Shown here: positions 34,066 to 43,627 of the stretch, piece by piece
How positions within the stretch are numbered: position 1 is the first letter of the stretch
Layout: every line of letters starts with the position of its first letter
Source of the DNA: UKL13-2 sp947085425
Lineage (GTDB): Bacteria; Pseudomonadota; Gammaproteobacteria; Burkholderiales; Usitatibacteraceae
Reading direction: 5' to 3'
Assembly: GCA_947085425.1 (NCBI GenBank)
Contig: CAMTWK010000005.1
Coordinates: 1 to 45,554 of the forward strand
Length of the DNA stretch: 45,554 nucleotides
Translations under genes and position numbers: made by a program
The notes under the pieces: model-generated
What the model saw: the letters and a program-made list of their open reading frames with translations, nothing else
Databases searched by the model: none
Told to the model about the DNA's origin: nothing

Positions 34066-34141
34066 TCCCTGATAGCTCAGCCGGTAGAGCGACGGACTGT
34101 TAATCCGCAGGTCCCTGGTTCGAATCCAGGTCGGGGAGCCA
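34066..34141 (+). tRNA. tRNA-Asn (GTT)
   Basis: A 76-nt cloverleaf: acceptor TCCCTGA pairs with TCGGGGA (one G-T), D-loop AGCTCAGCCGGTAGAGC, anticodon GTT in GACTGTTAATC, T-arm GGTTCGAATCC, discriminator G and encoded CCA at 34139-34141. Confidence 0.97.
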
Positions 34142-34155
34142 AATTCAGTAATAAA

Positions 34156-34190
34156 AAAAACGGGTCAGACTTTGTCTGGCCCGTTTTTGT
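34156..34190. terminator. Bidirectional terminator between tRNA-Asn and hipA
   Basis: AAAACGGGTCAGA pairs with TCTGGCCCGTTTT (one wobble) around a short loop. The + strand ends in TTTTTG and the - strand in TTTTTTTTATTA, so it can end both the tRNA transcript and the convergent hipBA transcript. Confidence 0.85.
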
Positions 34191-34262
34191 TTGTATCTGT
34201 CACACTCGCCGCGCCGCCTCAACCAACCTGTTTCAAAGCGCATCTTACGAAGGCCAAATAAT

Positions 34263-35561
34263 CTACAGGCTCGCGTCCTGATGCGCCTGCTCGATTGCTT
34301 CAATCTGCTCCTGCGGTACACCGGCCTGCTGCGCAAAGTGTGGCCACCTCGCGATCGCTTCGTGAATCTCAGCGATGATTTCCTTGCAGACGCCGAGCAG
34401 CTCGTACCGATCGGCGACTTCGCGGCAGTCCTGCTCGGTAATCTTGTCGAATTTTCCGTTCACCGACATCAGGTGATTCCGCAGCCATTTGTTGTCCGGA
34501 TTGTAGGCGAAAGTGATGTCGTAGGCGGGTGCGAGCTCCCATTGCCCACCCTGCTTGAGCAGAAAGGAGAAATTTTTGGTGTGATCGTCGCAGTTGGCGG
34601 CCAGCACGTTAAAAATCATGCGCCGTAACGTCTGCTCAAATGCCGCGCGGTCGAGGCCAAGCTGTTTGATGGTTTGGAACAGCTGGTGGTAGCTATGCAC
34701 TCCGATCTGATTAAAATCCAGGTGCGCCATTGCGCACAGGGTCTGCATGTGGTGACGGTGGTTGCCGCTGCGGTCAAAGCGTCGGGTCATGAAGTGGGCC
34801 CGCCCCTGTTCCTCAAGCAAATGGCAATCCGGCATGGTGATGCCGGCGGCCTTTGCCATTTGCGAATAGGCGTACTCGACGCGACCAAAGTGTGTGCCCT
34901 TGCCGAGTTGGGCGTCGGTGCCAATACCGTCGAACTTCAGCAGCCACGCCTCGAAACCGTCCGGGATATCGAACTGGCCGGTTTTCACTTCATGGGTTTG
35001 CGGATTCCAAGCGACCGTCGCCTTGGCGCGTGCGCCGCCGGCGGAGGTGCCCACCTGGATAATCTGGCGCAGGATTTTGCCGGTGTGATCGCCGTTTTGG
35101 AAATCACCGTGTACAACACTGCGTGCCTCCTCCACAAGAGTGGACATTTGCAGCGCAGTAGGCGGTTGTTTGGCCGGTCCGCGGTTGGGCTTGAATATCA
35201 GCGCGCCCATGGAACGCTGGCCCATGTAGGCCAAACGGTCCAGTGGCGTGATACTTGCCTCTGATACGCCGTTGTCAGCCATCCAGGCGGTAATCAGTGC
35301 ATTACCGAATTTGTCGGGTAGTGCGTCGGCAAGCATGGCTGGCAGGCGCTGATAAGTTTCCGACGACAAACTGGGAAAGATAAACGGCTCGCCGGCCTCG
35401 GCAATAGGCATCTGCAGCGGGGCCAGTTTGATGCCTTCTTTCAAGAACGCAGCGTCATATTCAAATGCATAAAAATTTGATTCTGGATCCAAGGCGACCG
35501 CACCGACCTTTTTCCCCCAGATTTCCACGACAACCGCATCGACCGGTTTGAACGCTGCCAT
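34263..35561 (-). CDS. hipA: HipA-type serine/threonine kinase toxin
   Basis: A 432-aa kinase. The N-terminal subdomain 1 (about 5-110) precedes GTSAGGARAKA at 171-181, the glycine-rich phosphate loop. The catalytic aspartate is D326 in NCDDHTKN, and D348 in LAPAYDI binds metal. HipA toxins phosphorylate glutamyl-tRNA synthetase or other targets and slow growth. The antitoxin gene ends three bases upstream on the same strand, the typical hipBA order. The gene is unbroken. It is convergent with tRNA-Asn and shares its terminator. Confidence 0.92.
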   Translation of the reverse strand: MAAFKPVDAVVVEIWGKKVGAVALDPESNFYAFEYDAAFLKEGIKLAPLQMPIAEAGEPFIFPSLSSETYQRLPAMLADALPDKFGNALITAWMADNGVSEASITPLDRLAYMGQRSMGALIFKPNRGPAKQPPTALQMSTLVEEARSVVHGDFQNGDHTGKILRQIIQVGTSAGGARAKATVAWNPQTHEVKTGQFDIPDGFEAWLLKFDGIGTDAQLGKGTHFGRVEYAYSQMAKAAGITMPDCHLLEEQGRAHFMTRRFDRSGNHRHHMQTLCAMAHLDFNQIGVHSYHQLFQTIKQLGLDRAAFEQTLRRMIFNVLAANCDDHTKNFSFLLKQGGQWELAPAYDITFAYNPDNKWLRNHLMSVNGKFDKITEQDCREVADRYELLGVCKEIIAEIHEAIARWPHFAQQAGVPQEQIEAIEQAHQDASL

Positions 35562-35564
35562 GGG

Positions 35565-35879
35565 TTATCCTTTTTTGTTGATGACACTACGGCTCGCGCG
35601 CTGGCGTTTTGAGTTGCCTTGGGCGATTTGCAATGGACTGATCTTGACTTGGGGGCGAAACGTTTCTAACCATGCGGTGCGGCCCAATGCGCGTGTCACT
35701 CGGATCAATGACTCGATACGCCCACCTTTGCCGGTTTCCAAGGCTCTGACGGTGTTGACGGAAATACCGGCCAAAGTCGCCACGTCTTCCATCGTTAGAT
35801 TTTTGCGCAGCCGCTCCGCGCGTAGCTGCTCGCCGAGGGAGAGTTCAAGTTCTGCAGGAGAGTTAGTGTCTGTATCCAT
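35565..35879 (-). CDS. hipB: HipB-type XRE-family antitoxin
   Basis: A 104-aa helix-turn-helix protein. The motif runs from LGEQLRAERLRKNLTMEDVA (about 15-34) through AGISVNTVRALETGKGG (37-53) and is of the Cro/XRE type. HipB proteins bind HipA and repress the operon. The long basic C-terminal tail could reach the kinase, which is inference. The ribosome binding site is poor, which fits low constitutive synthesis. An AT-rich control region follows upstream. Confidence 0.88.
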   Translation of the reverse strand: MDTDTNSPAELELSLGEQLRAERLRKNLTMEDVATLAGISVNTVRALETGKGGRIESLIRVTRALGRTAWLETFRPQVKISPLQIAQGNSKRQRASRSVINKKG

Positions 35880-36221
35880 AACAGTAAAATATATAGTGGT
35901 TATTACGATAAATTATATTAACCTATAAATAATGGTAGTTTATATAATCTTGGTTAGCGGTGCAAATAGAAGGCAAGTAACTTATAGATTTTTACCAGTT
36001 AACGAAAAATGATGCTTTAACATGCATAAAATTATATGTTATTAGACTTAATCTTGCACACACTTATATTGCGCCAGTAACAGGTTCGCCTATTTTAAAT
36101 TGCTGCGTTTCACCCATGGCCCCTCCACAGTTGACGACTCGCATTGGTTTCCATAAATTGTCTACCGTACCTGCGGACCGACCAGCAGGACCGTCAACCA
36201 AAAATTGCCAGGGAGATTCCA
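35880..36221. other. AT-rich control region upstream of hipBA
   Basis: About 340 bases without a gene. From 35880 to about 36070 the DNA is much richer in A and T than the rest of the window. An inverted repeat GGTTA (35898-35902) and TAACC (35919-35923), 16 bases apart, near the hipB start is a possible HipB operator. No hairpin with a T-run is seen. Confidence 0.4.
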
Positions 36222-36599
36222 ATGATGAAGAAAATTTTGTTAGGCGCGCTGTTGGGCTTGGTTAGTATTTCCGTAAGTGCGGAGGTGGTGCGGTTTACCA
36301 AGGGGCAGACAGGGTCCTGGCAAGTGGGTGACAAGTCACAGATGTATCACACCAATGATGGGAAGTTGGGCATCCAAATGATTGTCAAGAGTTCGACCAT
36401 CAAGGGCAAGGCGTATTACGTGGTTGGCTTCCAGTCCAAGACCGGCGGGCAGGTCACATTCGGTGCCAGAGTGACCGATCGAAATCCAAGCGACACACAC
36501 TTCACCGGTCGTGCTGCGCCCGGCAAAAATTATGTATGGGGTGATCATTTGCCGGCAGGCTTGAATACGGTTTATGTTTTGGTCAAGCCGCAGAAATAG
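36222..36599 (+). CDS. Small secreted protein of unknown function
   Basis: A 125-aa protein with a clear signal sequence (MMKKILLGALLGLVSISVSA, cut before EVV). The mature part, about 105 residues, is rich in glycine and lysine, has no cysteine and looks like a beta-rich periplasmic domain (GSWQVGDKSQMYHTNDGKLG, KAYYVVGFQSKTGG). I do not recognise a family. GGGAG lies seven bases before the ATG. It stands alone and converges with the aminotransferase gene. A weak hairpin without T-run lies in the gap. Confidence 0.7.
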   Translation: MMKKILLGALLGLVSISVSAEVVRFTKGQTGSWQVGDKSQMYHTNDGKLGIQMIVKSSTIKGKAYYVVGFQSKTGGQVTFGARVTDRNPSDTHFTGRAAPGKNYVWGDHLPAGLNTVYVLVKPQK

Positions 36600-36673
36600 T
36601 CACGTTTAAAATGGACGGGGGCGGCTGATCGCGTTTCGGTCGCCCGCCATATCAAGCAATCGGTATGCGGGTG

Positions 36674-37834
36674 TCAAATGGATAAGTTCTCAGTTAACCG
36701 CTTTGCCGCCTCGGCGAGTGTGGCTTCTTTTTTGGCGAAGCAAAACCGCACAATTTTGTTGTCGGTGCCGTCGTGATAAAACGCGCGCATCGGAATACAC
36801 GCCACACCAATTTCACGCGTGAGCTTGATGGCGAAGTCCTTTTCGCTGAGATCGGCGCATTCGGCGATATGCGCATAACTCGCCGACACAAAATAGGTCG
36901 CCACCGAATCCATAAAGCGCAGTGAAGATGCTTTCACTGCATTCAAAAAATAATCGCGTTTGGCCTGATAAAACGCCGGCAATACCAAGTGAGTTTTTTC
37001 CGCCATGTATTCGGCAATTGCATATTGCGAGGGGGTGTGGACGGTAAACACAATAAATTGGTGCGCCTTGCGGAATTCGGCCATGAGCGCACGCGGCGCC
37101 AGCGCGTAGGCGATTTTCCAGCCGGTGACGTGGTAGGTCTTGCCGAACGAAGAAATGATGATGGTTCGCTCCGCCAGATCGGCGTGACGGGCAATGCTTT
37201 CATGCAGCACACCATCAAACACCATGTGTTCGTACACTTCATCGCTGATGACAATGATGTTGGTGTTTTTGACGACTGTAGCCAGCGCGCGCATATCGTC
37301 CTTTGACCACACCGTCGCCGTTGGGTTATGCGGTGTGTTGATCATGATGGCGCGGGTGCGCGGTGTGATCAATGCACGCACCGCATCCCAATCCGGTTTG
37401 TAGTGCGGAAATTGCAGGCGCGCATACACCGGCACGCCACCATTCATGCGTATCGACGGCTCGTAGCTGTCGTACACCGGCTCAAAAACAATGACTTCAT
37501 CACCGGGGTGGACGATTGCCGTAAGCGCAGTATGAATCGCCTGGGTGGCACCAGCAGTGACGGTAATTTCCGTGGCGGGGTCGTAGGCATGTCCATAACA
37601 ATCCATGACCTTGGTGGCGATCGCCTCACGCAGCGCGGCAATGCCGGGCATGGGCGGGTACTGATTGTGCCCGGCTAACATGGCGTTGTGCATGAGTGCC
37701 ACCAGCTTCGGGTCACAGGCAAAATCCGGAAAACCCTGGCCGAGATTGACCGCCTTGGCTTCAACCGCCAACGCCGACATGGTGGAAAAAATGGTGGTGC
37801 CGACATCGGGCAGTTTGGAGTGAATGATGGCCAT
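36674..37834 (-). CDS. PLP-dependent class I aminotransferase (methionine aminotransferase type)
   Basis: A 386-aa fold-type I aminotransferase. NLGQGFPDF near 32, AGATQAIHTAL near 97, NTPHNPTATVW near 172 and the Schiff-base lysine in SSFGKTYHVTGWK near 235 are visible, with the arginine of IVRFCFA near the C-terminus contacting the substrate carboxylate. The pattern is closest to YbdL/MtnE-like methionine or aromatic aminotransferases. The start at 37834 is chosen because relatives begin with a SKLPDVGTTIF stretch; there is no clear ribosome binding site. It is divergent from the TonB receptor and lies in the common aminotransferase-uvrB neighbourhood of betaproteobacteria. Confidence 0.88.
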   Translation of the reverse strand: MAIIHSKLPDVGTTIFSTMSALAVEAKAVNLGQGFPDFACDPKLVALMHNAMLAGHNQYPPMPGIAALREAIATKVMDCYGHAYDPATEITVTAGATQAIHTALTAIVHPGDEVIVFEPVYDSYEPSIRMNGGVPVYARLQFPHYKPDWDAVRALITPRTRAIMINTPHNPTATVWSKDDMRALATVVKNTNIIVISDEVYEHMVFDGVLHESIARHADLAERTIIISSFGKTYHVTGWKIAYALAPRALMAEFRKAHQFIVFTVHTPSQYAIAEYMAEKTHLVLPAFYQAKRDYFLNAVKASSLRFMDSVATYFVSASYAHIAECADLSEKDFAIKLTREIGVACIPMRAFYHDGTDNKIVRFCFAKKEATLAEAAKRLTENLSI

Positions 37835-37871
37835 CGGAACAGTATTAATTGAATGTAGTCGTGATGATAAC

Positions 37872-37886
37872 AATGCGACGCGCATT
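37872..37886. promoter_or_regulatory. Small palindrome in the divergent gap
   Basis: AATGCG-ACG-CGCATT is a perfect inverted repeat between the aminotransferase and TonB-receptor starts. It may be an operator. It does not match a known Zur or Fur consensus closely. Confidence 0.35.
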
Positions 37887-38071
37887 TAATGCTCGGTCGC
37901 AGATGATTACCGCAAAAATACAAAAAGAGTTGGCGTTAATGCAACTCAGGTGCAATAATGTCGGGCTGCTTCCAATCAACCAATCAAAATAAAATTCCAA
38001 TGCGCCATTTCCCCGCCGCTCTGTCTGCGCTCCCATCATCCCATTACGCATCAAAGGTTGCCCCTGTCCGT

Positions 38072-40273
38072 ATGTGCAAAATGACAAATTTTTATGGCGC
38101 GGCATCGCTGACTGCACTATTCGCCGTTTCAGCGTTCGCCAACTCCACCCCGGTCGCCGCGACATCCGCGCCCACGCCCGTGGCCGTGATCGGGGCGGGG
38201 GCAGCGTCAGTAACCGCAGCAGGGGCAGAGGTGGTCATCGGCGGCGCGGCTGCGGCAGAAAACAAAGTCACGGAAATAGTGGTGATTGGCAATCCGCTCG
38301 GCGCAACCGATGCACGCGATGTGGTGTCACCGGTCGAAGTGCTCAGTGGCAATCAATTGTTGCTGCGTCGTGCCAGCACCCTGGGTGAAACGGTTAACGG
38401 TTTGCCGGGTGTATCGTCAACCTGGTTTGGCCCGAATGCAGGGCGCCCGGTGATTCGCGGGCTGGATGGTGATCGTGTGCGGGTGTTGAGCAACCTTGGC
38501 TCTTCTCTGGATGCGTCAAGTTTGTCGTTTGACCACAATCCCGCCATTGACCCATTGACGGTGGAGCGCATCGAAGTCCTGCGTGGCCCGGCTGCGTTGC
38601 TGTATGGCGGCACGGCGATTGGCGGTGTGGTGAATGTCATCGACAACCGTATTCCCGGCACACCGATCGTAGGTGTCCGTGGTGCCATCGAGACACGCTT
38701 TGGCGGTGCCGAACGTGATCGCTCAACGTCGGCATTGCTTGAGGCCGGCAATGGTGTGCTGTCGCTGCATGGTGATGGTTTTACCCGCCGCAGTGGTGAC
38801 TATCGTGTTCCGGAAAAGACCGGCGTGCCCAGCCCCGTTGTCAATTCTTCCGCCAACGCGCGTGGCGGGGCGCTGGGCGCGTCGCTGGCGTTGTTGGGCG
38901 GGCGCGGCAACGTCGGTATTTCGCATTCGTTATACGAATCGAGTTACGGAACTGTCGCCGAGGCGGATGTGCGCATCGATATGCGTCAGACCCGCACAGC
39001 GGCGGAGTTGAATTTGCGCGACCTCGGCGGGGCATTTGTTGACGGAGTGTTTGTCAAGGTGTCAAAAAGTGACTACCAACACGTTGAACTGGAAAACGGT
39101 GCCGTTGGAACAACCTTCAAAAATACCGGCAGCGATTTTCGGGCAGAGGTCAAACACGCCAAATTTGGTGCGTTGCAGGGTGTGGTGGGTCTGCAGGGTG
39201 AATCATTCCGCTTTGCGGCATTGGGCGACGAAGCGTTTGTGCCGCCGACAAAAACCCGCAACCAGGCGGTGTTTGCCTATGAAGAAATGGTGGCCGGCGC
39301 GATGCGTTATGCATTCGGTGCCAGGCTGGAGCAAAGCCGCGTCGACTCTGAAGGTGCTGTTGGTACCGCGCCGGCGCGTTTTGGCGCGGCATCAACACGC
39401 ACATTTTTGCTGGGCAGCGCGTCGTTGGGTGCATCGTACCGGCTGGATGGCGAATTGACCGTGACCGGCAACCTGGCGCTGAATCAACGTGCACCGACCT
39501 ACAACGAGTTATTTGCCAACGGCGCGCACATTGCGACCGTCGCTTTTGAACTGGGCAATGCCGGGCTGGGCAAGGAGCGATCAACCGCAATTGACCTCGG
39601 CGTGAAATGGACGCGTGGCGCGTCGAGCGTAAAAGCCGGCGTATTCATGCAGTCGTTTGCTGATTTTCTCGCACTGCGCAACAGTGGCATTGATCGTGAT
39701 GCTGAAGGCAACGGTGGCGCCAATGTCAGCGTAACCGATTGTGGTGATGGCACGTCGCTGGAATCAGGTTGCACATCCGCCGTGTTGCCGGAATATCAAT
39801 ATCAGGCGGTATCCGCGCGCCTGTTTGGCATGGAGGCCCAAACCAACCTGCGGCTGCTTGAACGTGACAAAGACCGAGGGTACACACTGGACGTGATGGC
39901 CAAACTTGACACGGTGCGAGCGACAGACCGCAGCCATCGTGAACCCCTGCCACGCATTTCACCGCTGCGTGCCACCATCGGCGCGACCGTGGATTGGCAA
40001 CGTTTTGTTTTCAGCGCCGAGATCCAGCACACGGCAAAACAACGGCGTGTGCCGCAGACTGATACGTTTGGGCCGACCGGGGGTTATACGTTGCTGAATG
40101 CCACCGCCCAGACCAATGTCAATCTTGGATCGCGCTCAACCGCGATATTTTTTCTGCGCGGCACCAATCTCACCAACGCGCGCGCATTCAACGCCGCATC
40201 AATTGATACGATTCGCGGCCTGGCACCGCTGCCGGGGCGGGGAATCAGGGCGGGGCTACGAGTGGATTTTTAG
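38072..40273 (+). CDS. TonB-dependent receptor (ZnuD-like)
   Basis: A 733-aa outer-membrane receptor. The N-terminal plug (about 60-190) contains RPVIRGLDGDRVRVLSN, DASSLSFDHNPAIDPL and RIEVLRGPAALLYGGTAIGGVVN, which are the conserved plug motifs and closest to zinc-uptake receptors of the ZnuD group. The barrel ends in RVDF. The segment around 575-600 with two cysteines (VTDCGDG, ESGCTS) is a surface loop. Start choice is uncertain: ATG 38072 gives a normal signal sequence ending in AFANS, while ATG 37958 has a better ribosome binding site but adds 38 residues in front of it. Metal specificity is inference. Confidence 0.85.
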   Translation: MCKMTNFYGAASLTALFAVSAFANSTPVAATSAPTPVAVIGAGAASVTAAGAEVVIGGAAAAENKVTEIVVIGNPLGATDARDVVSPVEVLSGNQLLLRRASTLGETVNGLPGVSSTWFGPNAGRPVIRGLDGDRVRVLSNLGSSLDASSLSFDHNPAIDPLTVERIEVLRGPAALLYGGTAIGGVVNVIDNRIPGTPIVGVRGAIETRFGGAERDRSTSALLEAGNGVLSLHGDGFTRRSGDYRVPEKTGVPSPVVNSSANARGGALGASLALLGGRGNVGISHSLYESSYGTVAEADVRIDMRQTRTAAELNLRDLGGAFVDGVFVKVSKSDYQHVELENGAVGTTFKNTGSDFRAEVKHAKFGALQGVVGLQGESFRFAALGDEAFVPPTKTRNQAVFAYEEMVAGAMRYAFGARLEQSRVDSEGAVGTAPARFGAASTRTFLLGSASLGASYRLDGELTVTGNLALNQRAPTYNELFANGAHIATVAFELGNAGLGKERSTAIDLGVKWTRGASSVKAGVFMQSFADFLALRNSGIDRDAEGNGGANVSVTDCGDGTSLESGCTSAVLPEYQYQAVSARLFGMEAQTNLRLLERDKDRGYTLDVMAKLDTVRATDRSHREPLPRISPLRATIGATVDWQRFVFSAEIQHTAKQRRVPQTDTFGPTGGYTLLNATAQTNVNLGSRSTAIFFLRGTNLTNARAFNAASIDTIRGLAPLPGRGIRAGLRVDF

Positions 40274-40324
40274 AAAACGGGCAATGAGCCGTGGTGCGGC
40301 ACGACATGGCTGATAAAATGCGTT

Positions 40325-42385
40325 ATGCCCATTGTCACGTTTCCCAATTCGCCGTACCGCCTCAATCAGCCGTTTTTACCCGCCGGTGACCAGCCACAAG
40401 CCATCGACAAACTGGTCGAGGGCATCAACGACGGCCTGGCATTCCAGACTTTGCTGGGCGTGACCGGCTCCGGCAAGACATTCACCATGGCCAACGTGAT
40501 CGCGCGCATCGGCCGTCCGGCGCTGGTGATGGCACCCAATAAAACCCTCGCCGCCCAGCTCTACGCCGAGTTCAAGGAGTTTTTTCCTGAGAATGCGGTG
40601 GAATATTTTGTTTCGTATTACGACTATTACCAGCCCGAGGCGTACGTGCCGTCGCGCGATTTGTTCATTGAGAAAGACTCCTCAATCAATGAACACATCG
40701 AACAAATGCGCCTGTCGGCCACAAAATCCCTGCTGGAGCGGCCAGACGCGGTGATTGTCGCCACGGTCTCGTGTATTTACGGCATTGGTGACCCGACCGA
40801 TTATTACGACATGCGCATGATTGTCCGGCAGGGCGATAAAGTGTCGCCGCAGGATTTGATCAAACAATTGGTGGCCATGCAGTACGCGCGTTCGGAGCTG
40901 GATTTTAAACGCGGCACTTTTCGTGTGCGTGGTGATTCACTCGATGTGCATCCCGCCGAAAGCAACGAGGCCGCCTTGCGAATTTCGATGTTTGACGATG
41001 AGATCGAAGCCTTGACTTTGTTTGACCCGTTAACCGGCCACACTTTACAAAAAGTGCCGCGTTATACCGTTTATGCCAAAAGTCATTACGTCACCACCCG
41101 CGCCAGCACACTCGGTGCGATGGAGGGCATCAAAGCGGAATTGCGTGATCGTATTGAGTATTACCAGCAAGAAGGCAAGCTGTTGGAGGCGCAACGTATT
41201 CAGCAGCGCACCACCTTCGATTTGGAAATGCTCAACGAAATCGGCTTTTGCAAAGGCATTGAAAATTATTCGCGTCATTTGACCGGCCGGCCGCCGGGTT
41301 CACCACCACCTACGCTCATCGATTATTTGGCCAAGGACGCATTGATGATCATCGACGAGAGCCACGTCACGATCCCGCAGGTGGGGGGCATGTACAAGGG
41401 GGATCGTGCCCGCAAAGAAAACTTGGTCGGATTTGGTTTTAGATTGCCGTCGGCCATGGACAACCGGCCGTTACGGTTTGACGAATTTGAGGCGATGATG
41501 CGCCAGACGGTATTTGTTTCGGCCACACCTTCGGTTTATGAGGAAGCCCACACCGCGCAGGTGGTTGAACAATTGGTGCGCCCGACCGGCTTGGTTGATC
41601 CGATGATTTTTGTACGACCCGCCACCACCCAGGTCGATGATGTGCTGTCGGAAATCAACAAACGCGTGTTGGTCGGTGAGCGGGTGCTGGTGACCACCCT
41701 GACCAAACGTATGTCGGAAGATTTGACCGACTATCTTGCTGAGCACGGTGTCAAGGTGCGTTATTTGCATTCGGACATTGACACCGTAGAGCGCGTTGAA
41801 ATCATTCGTGATTTACGTGCCGGTATGTTTGATGTGCTGGTGGGCATTAATTTGTTGCGTGAGGGCTTGGATATTCCGGAGGTGTCCCTTGTTGCCATAC
41901 TCGACGCCGACAAGGAGGGATTTTTGCGCAGCACACGCTCCTTGATTCAAACTATCGGTCGCGCCGCGCGTAATTTAAATGGCACGGCGATTTTGTACGC
42001 CGACCGCGAAACCGATTCGATGAAGCGGGCGATTTCAGAAACCAATCGACGGCGCGAAAAGCAGGTGGCGTTTAATCTGGCCAATAACATCACTCCACGC
42101 TCGGTGACCAAACGCATCAAGGACATTATTGACGGTGTTTATGATCTCGATGAAAAGCGTGATGTCCGCAATGCCGACAAACGCGCCGCACAGGATCGTA
42201 AAAAATACGAGGTCATGACAGAAAAACAAATGGACGTGGCTGTCCGTAAAATAGAACGTGAAATGCTCGAGGCGGCACGTAACCTTGAGTTTGAAAAAGC
42301 GGCGCGATTGCGGGATGATTTGCGTCTGATGCGAAACAAACTGCTGCTGTTTGGCGGCAAAGACGATACGGGTGAAGTGGCATGA
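40325..42385 (+). CDS. uvrB: UvrABC excinuclease subunit B
   Basis: A 686-aa helicase-like repair protein. Walker A is GVTGSGKT at 45-52, the beta-hairpin YYDYYQPEAYVP lies near 98, DESHVTIPQ near 346 is motif II, and the C-terminal UVR domain (about 640-675) that contacts UvrA/UvrC is complete. It loads on damaged DNA with UvrA and recruits UvrC. The stop codon overlaps the phosphatase start by ATGA. A LexA box was looked for in the gap before it and not seen. Confidence 0.97.
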   Translation: MPIVTFPNSPYRLNQPFLPAGDQPQAIDKLVEGINDGLAFQTLLGVTGSGKTFTMANVIARIGRPALVMAPNKTLAAQLYAEFKEFFPENAVEYFVSYYDYYQPEAYVPSRDLFIEKDSSINEHIEQMRLSATKSLLERPDAVIVATVSCIYGIGDPTDYYDMRMIVRQGDKVSPQDLIKQLVAMQYARSELDFKRGTFRVRGDSLDVHPAESNEAALRISMFDDEIEALTLFDPLTGHTLQKVPRYTVYAKSHYVTTRASTLGAMEGIKAELRDRIEYYQQEGKLLEAQRIQQRTTFDLEMLNEIGFCKGIENYSRHLTGRPPGSPPPTLIDYLAKDALMIIDESHVTIPQVGGMYKGDRARKENLVGFGFRLPSAMDNRPLRFDEFEAMMRQTVFVSATPSVYEEAHTAQVVEQLVRPTGLVDPMIFVRPATTQVDDVLSEINKRVLVGERVLVTTLTKRMSEDLTDYLAEHGVKVRYLHSDIDTVERVEIIRDLRAGMFDVLVGINLLREGLDIPEVSLVAILDADKEGFLRSTRSLIQTIGRAARNLNGTAILYADRETDSMKRAISETNRRREKQVAFNLANNITPRSVTKRIKDIIDGVYDLDEKRDVRNADKRAAQDRKKYEVMTEKQMDVAVRKIEREMLEAARNLEFEKAARLRDDLRLMRNKLLLFGGKDDTGEVA

Positions 42386-42885
42386 AAGTTTTATTTGTTT
42401 GTATGGGCAATATTTGCCGTTCGCCCACCGCCGAAGGCGTGTTCAGAAAAATGGTGGAAGACGGCCCGCTCAAGGGCAAAGTCGATATTGATTCGGCCGG
42501 CACCCACGGTTACCACGAGGGCAAGGAACCCGATCCGCGTGCCGTCGCGCATGCGGCCAACCGCGGCTACGACCTCACACCGTTTCGCGCACGCGAGGTC
42601 AGTCCGAGTGATTTTGAGCGTTTTGATTTTGTGATTGCCATGGATGAAACCAATCGGCGCCACCTCAAGGCGATGTGCCCGACACGCCTGCAAAACAAGA
42701 TCGAATTGATGATGGATTACGGCGGCGAAGAAGACGAGTACGAAGTGCCGGACCCGTATCAAGGCAAACCAAAAGACTTTGAACACGCGCTCGATTTGAT
42801 CGAAGCCGGTTGTGAAGGCCTGCACGAATATTTGGTGGAGCAATTAAAAATGCGCGGCAATATTACGCTGCCGGGTCGGGATTAA
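42382..42885 (+). CDS. Low-molecular-weight protein tyrosine phosphatase
   Basis: A 167-aa enzyme. The P-loop CMGNICRS gives the catalytic C7 and R13 of the C-x5-R motif, and the acid D is in VPDPYQG near residue 126. It removes phosphate from tyrosine or arginine residues. The start lies inside the uvrB stop codon (ATGA at 42382-42385), so the two are translationally coupled; this pairing is common in betaproteobacteria, where iscR often follows, although not here. Confidence 0.93.
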   Translation: MKVLFVCMGNICRSPTAEGVFRKMVEDGPLKGKVDIDSAGTHGYHEGKEPDPRAVAHAANRGYDLTPFRAREVSPSDFERFDFVIAMDETNRRHLKAMCPTRLQNKIELMMDYGGEEDEYEVPDPYQGKPKDFEHALDLIEAGCEGLHEYLVEQLKMRGNITLPGRD

Positions 42886-42887
42886 TC

Positions 42888-43574
42888 GTGATGGATGGTT
42901 TGGCATTTGTCGGCACGCTCAGTGTAGCCGCCTACATGAAAATTTTTGTGGCGATGATTGTCATCGTCAATCCACTCGGCATTATTCCGATTTTTGTTAC
43001 GTTGACAACCGGCCAGAGTGATGCCGAACGCAAACACATCGCCCGCATCGCCGCGCAAACGGTGGCGGTGGCGTTGATCCTCGCCATATTACTCGGCGAA
43101 AAAATGCTGCAAATATTCGGCATCTCCATTGCCAGTTTTAAAGTGGGTGGTGCGATATTGATCATGCTTAACGCTTTCGCCATGATGCAAGCCGCACCCA
43201 CCACCGACGACCCCACGCCGGAAGAGGTCAAAGAGGCCGCCGCCAAATCTTCGATCGCCGTGGTACCGCTCGCCATTCCCTTGCTGGCCGGGCCGGGCGC
43301 GTTGTCGACCATCGTTATTTACGCCTCCGAGAAAAAATCCGTATTTCATTTGGGCGCAGTGATTCTCGTCGTGATTGCACTCGCGCTGGTGACGTGGCTG
43401 GCATTACGCATCGCCACCAAAGTCGGCCGCTCGATGAGTACCACCACACTCAATGTCGCCACGCGCATCATGGGACTGTTGCTCGCGGCGCTTGCCGTCG
43501 AGATTTTTGCCAGTGGCATAGTTGAGCTGATCCCCGCGCTGGGCAAGCCTGATGTGTTTCGCTATGGGCAGTGA
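42888..43574 (+). CDS. MarC-family integral membrane protein
   Basis: A 228-aa protein with six hydrophobic helices. The motifs IVNPLGIIPIF near 26 and PLAIPLLAGPGALSTI near 128 are the two repeated family signatures of the MarC/UPF0056 group. Its function is unresolved despite the name. It starts with GTG two bases after the phosphatase stop; an ATG one codon on is also possible. Confidence 0.9.
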   Translation: MMDGLAFVGTLSVAAYMKIFVAMIVIVNPLGIIPIFVTLTTGQSDAERKHIARIAAQTVAVALILAILLGEKMLQIFGISIASFKVGGAILIMLNAFAMMQAAPTTDDPTPEEVKEAAAKSSIAVVPLAIPLLAGPGALSTIVIYASEKKSVFHLGAVILVVIALALVTWLALRIATKVGRSMSTTTLNVATRIMGLLLAALAVEIFASGIVELIPALGKPDVFRYGQ

Positions 43575-43627
43575 CACACAAGATTTGTAGAAAGTTGATT
43601 GCCCGAATCAATCCACCGCCTCCGCAC

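Noticed and set aside
34674..35264. 196-codon frame antisense to hipA
   Set aside because: It is the complement of a well-conserved kinase gene with intact motifs; no independent support.
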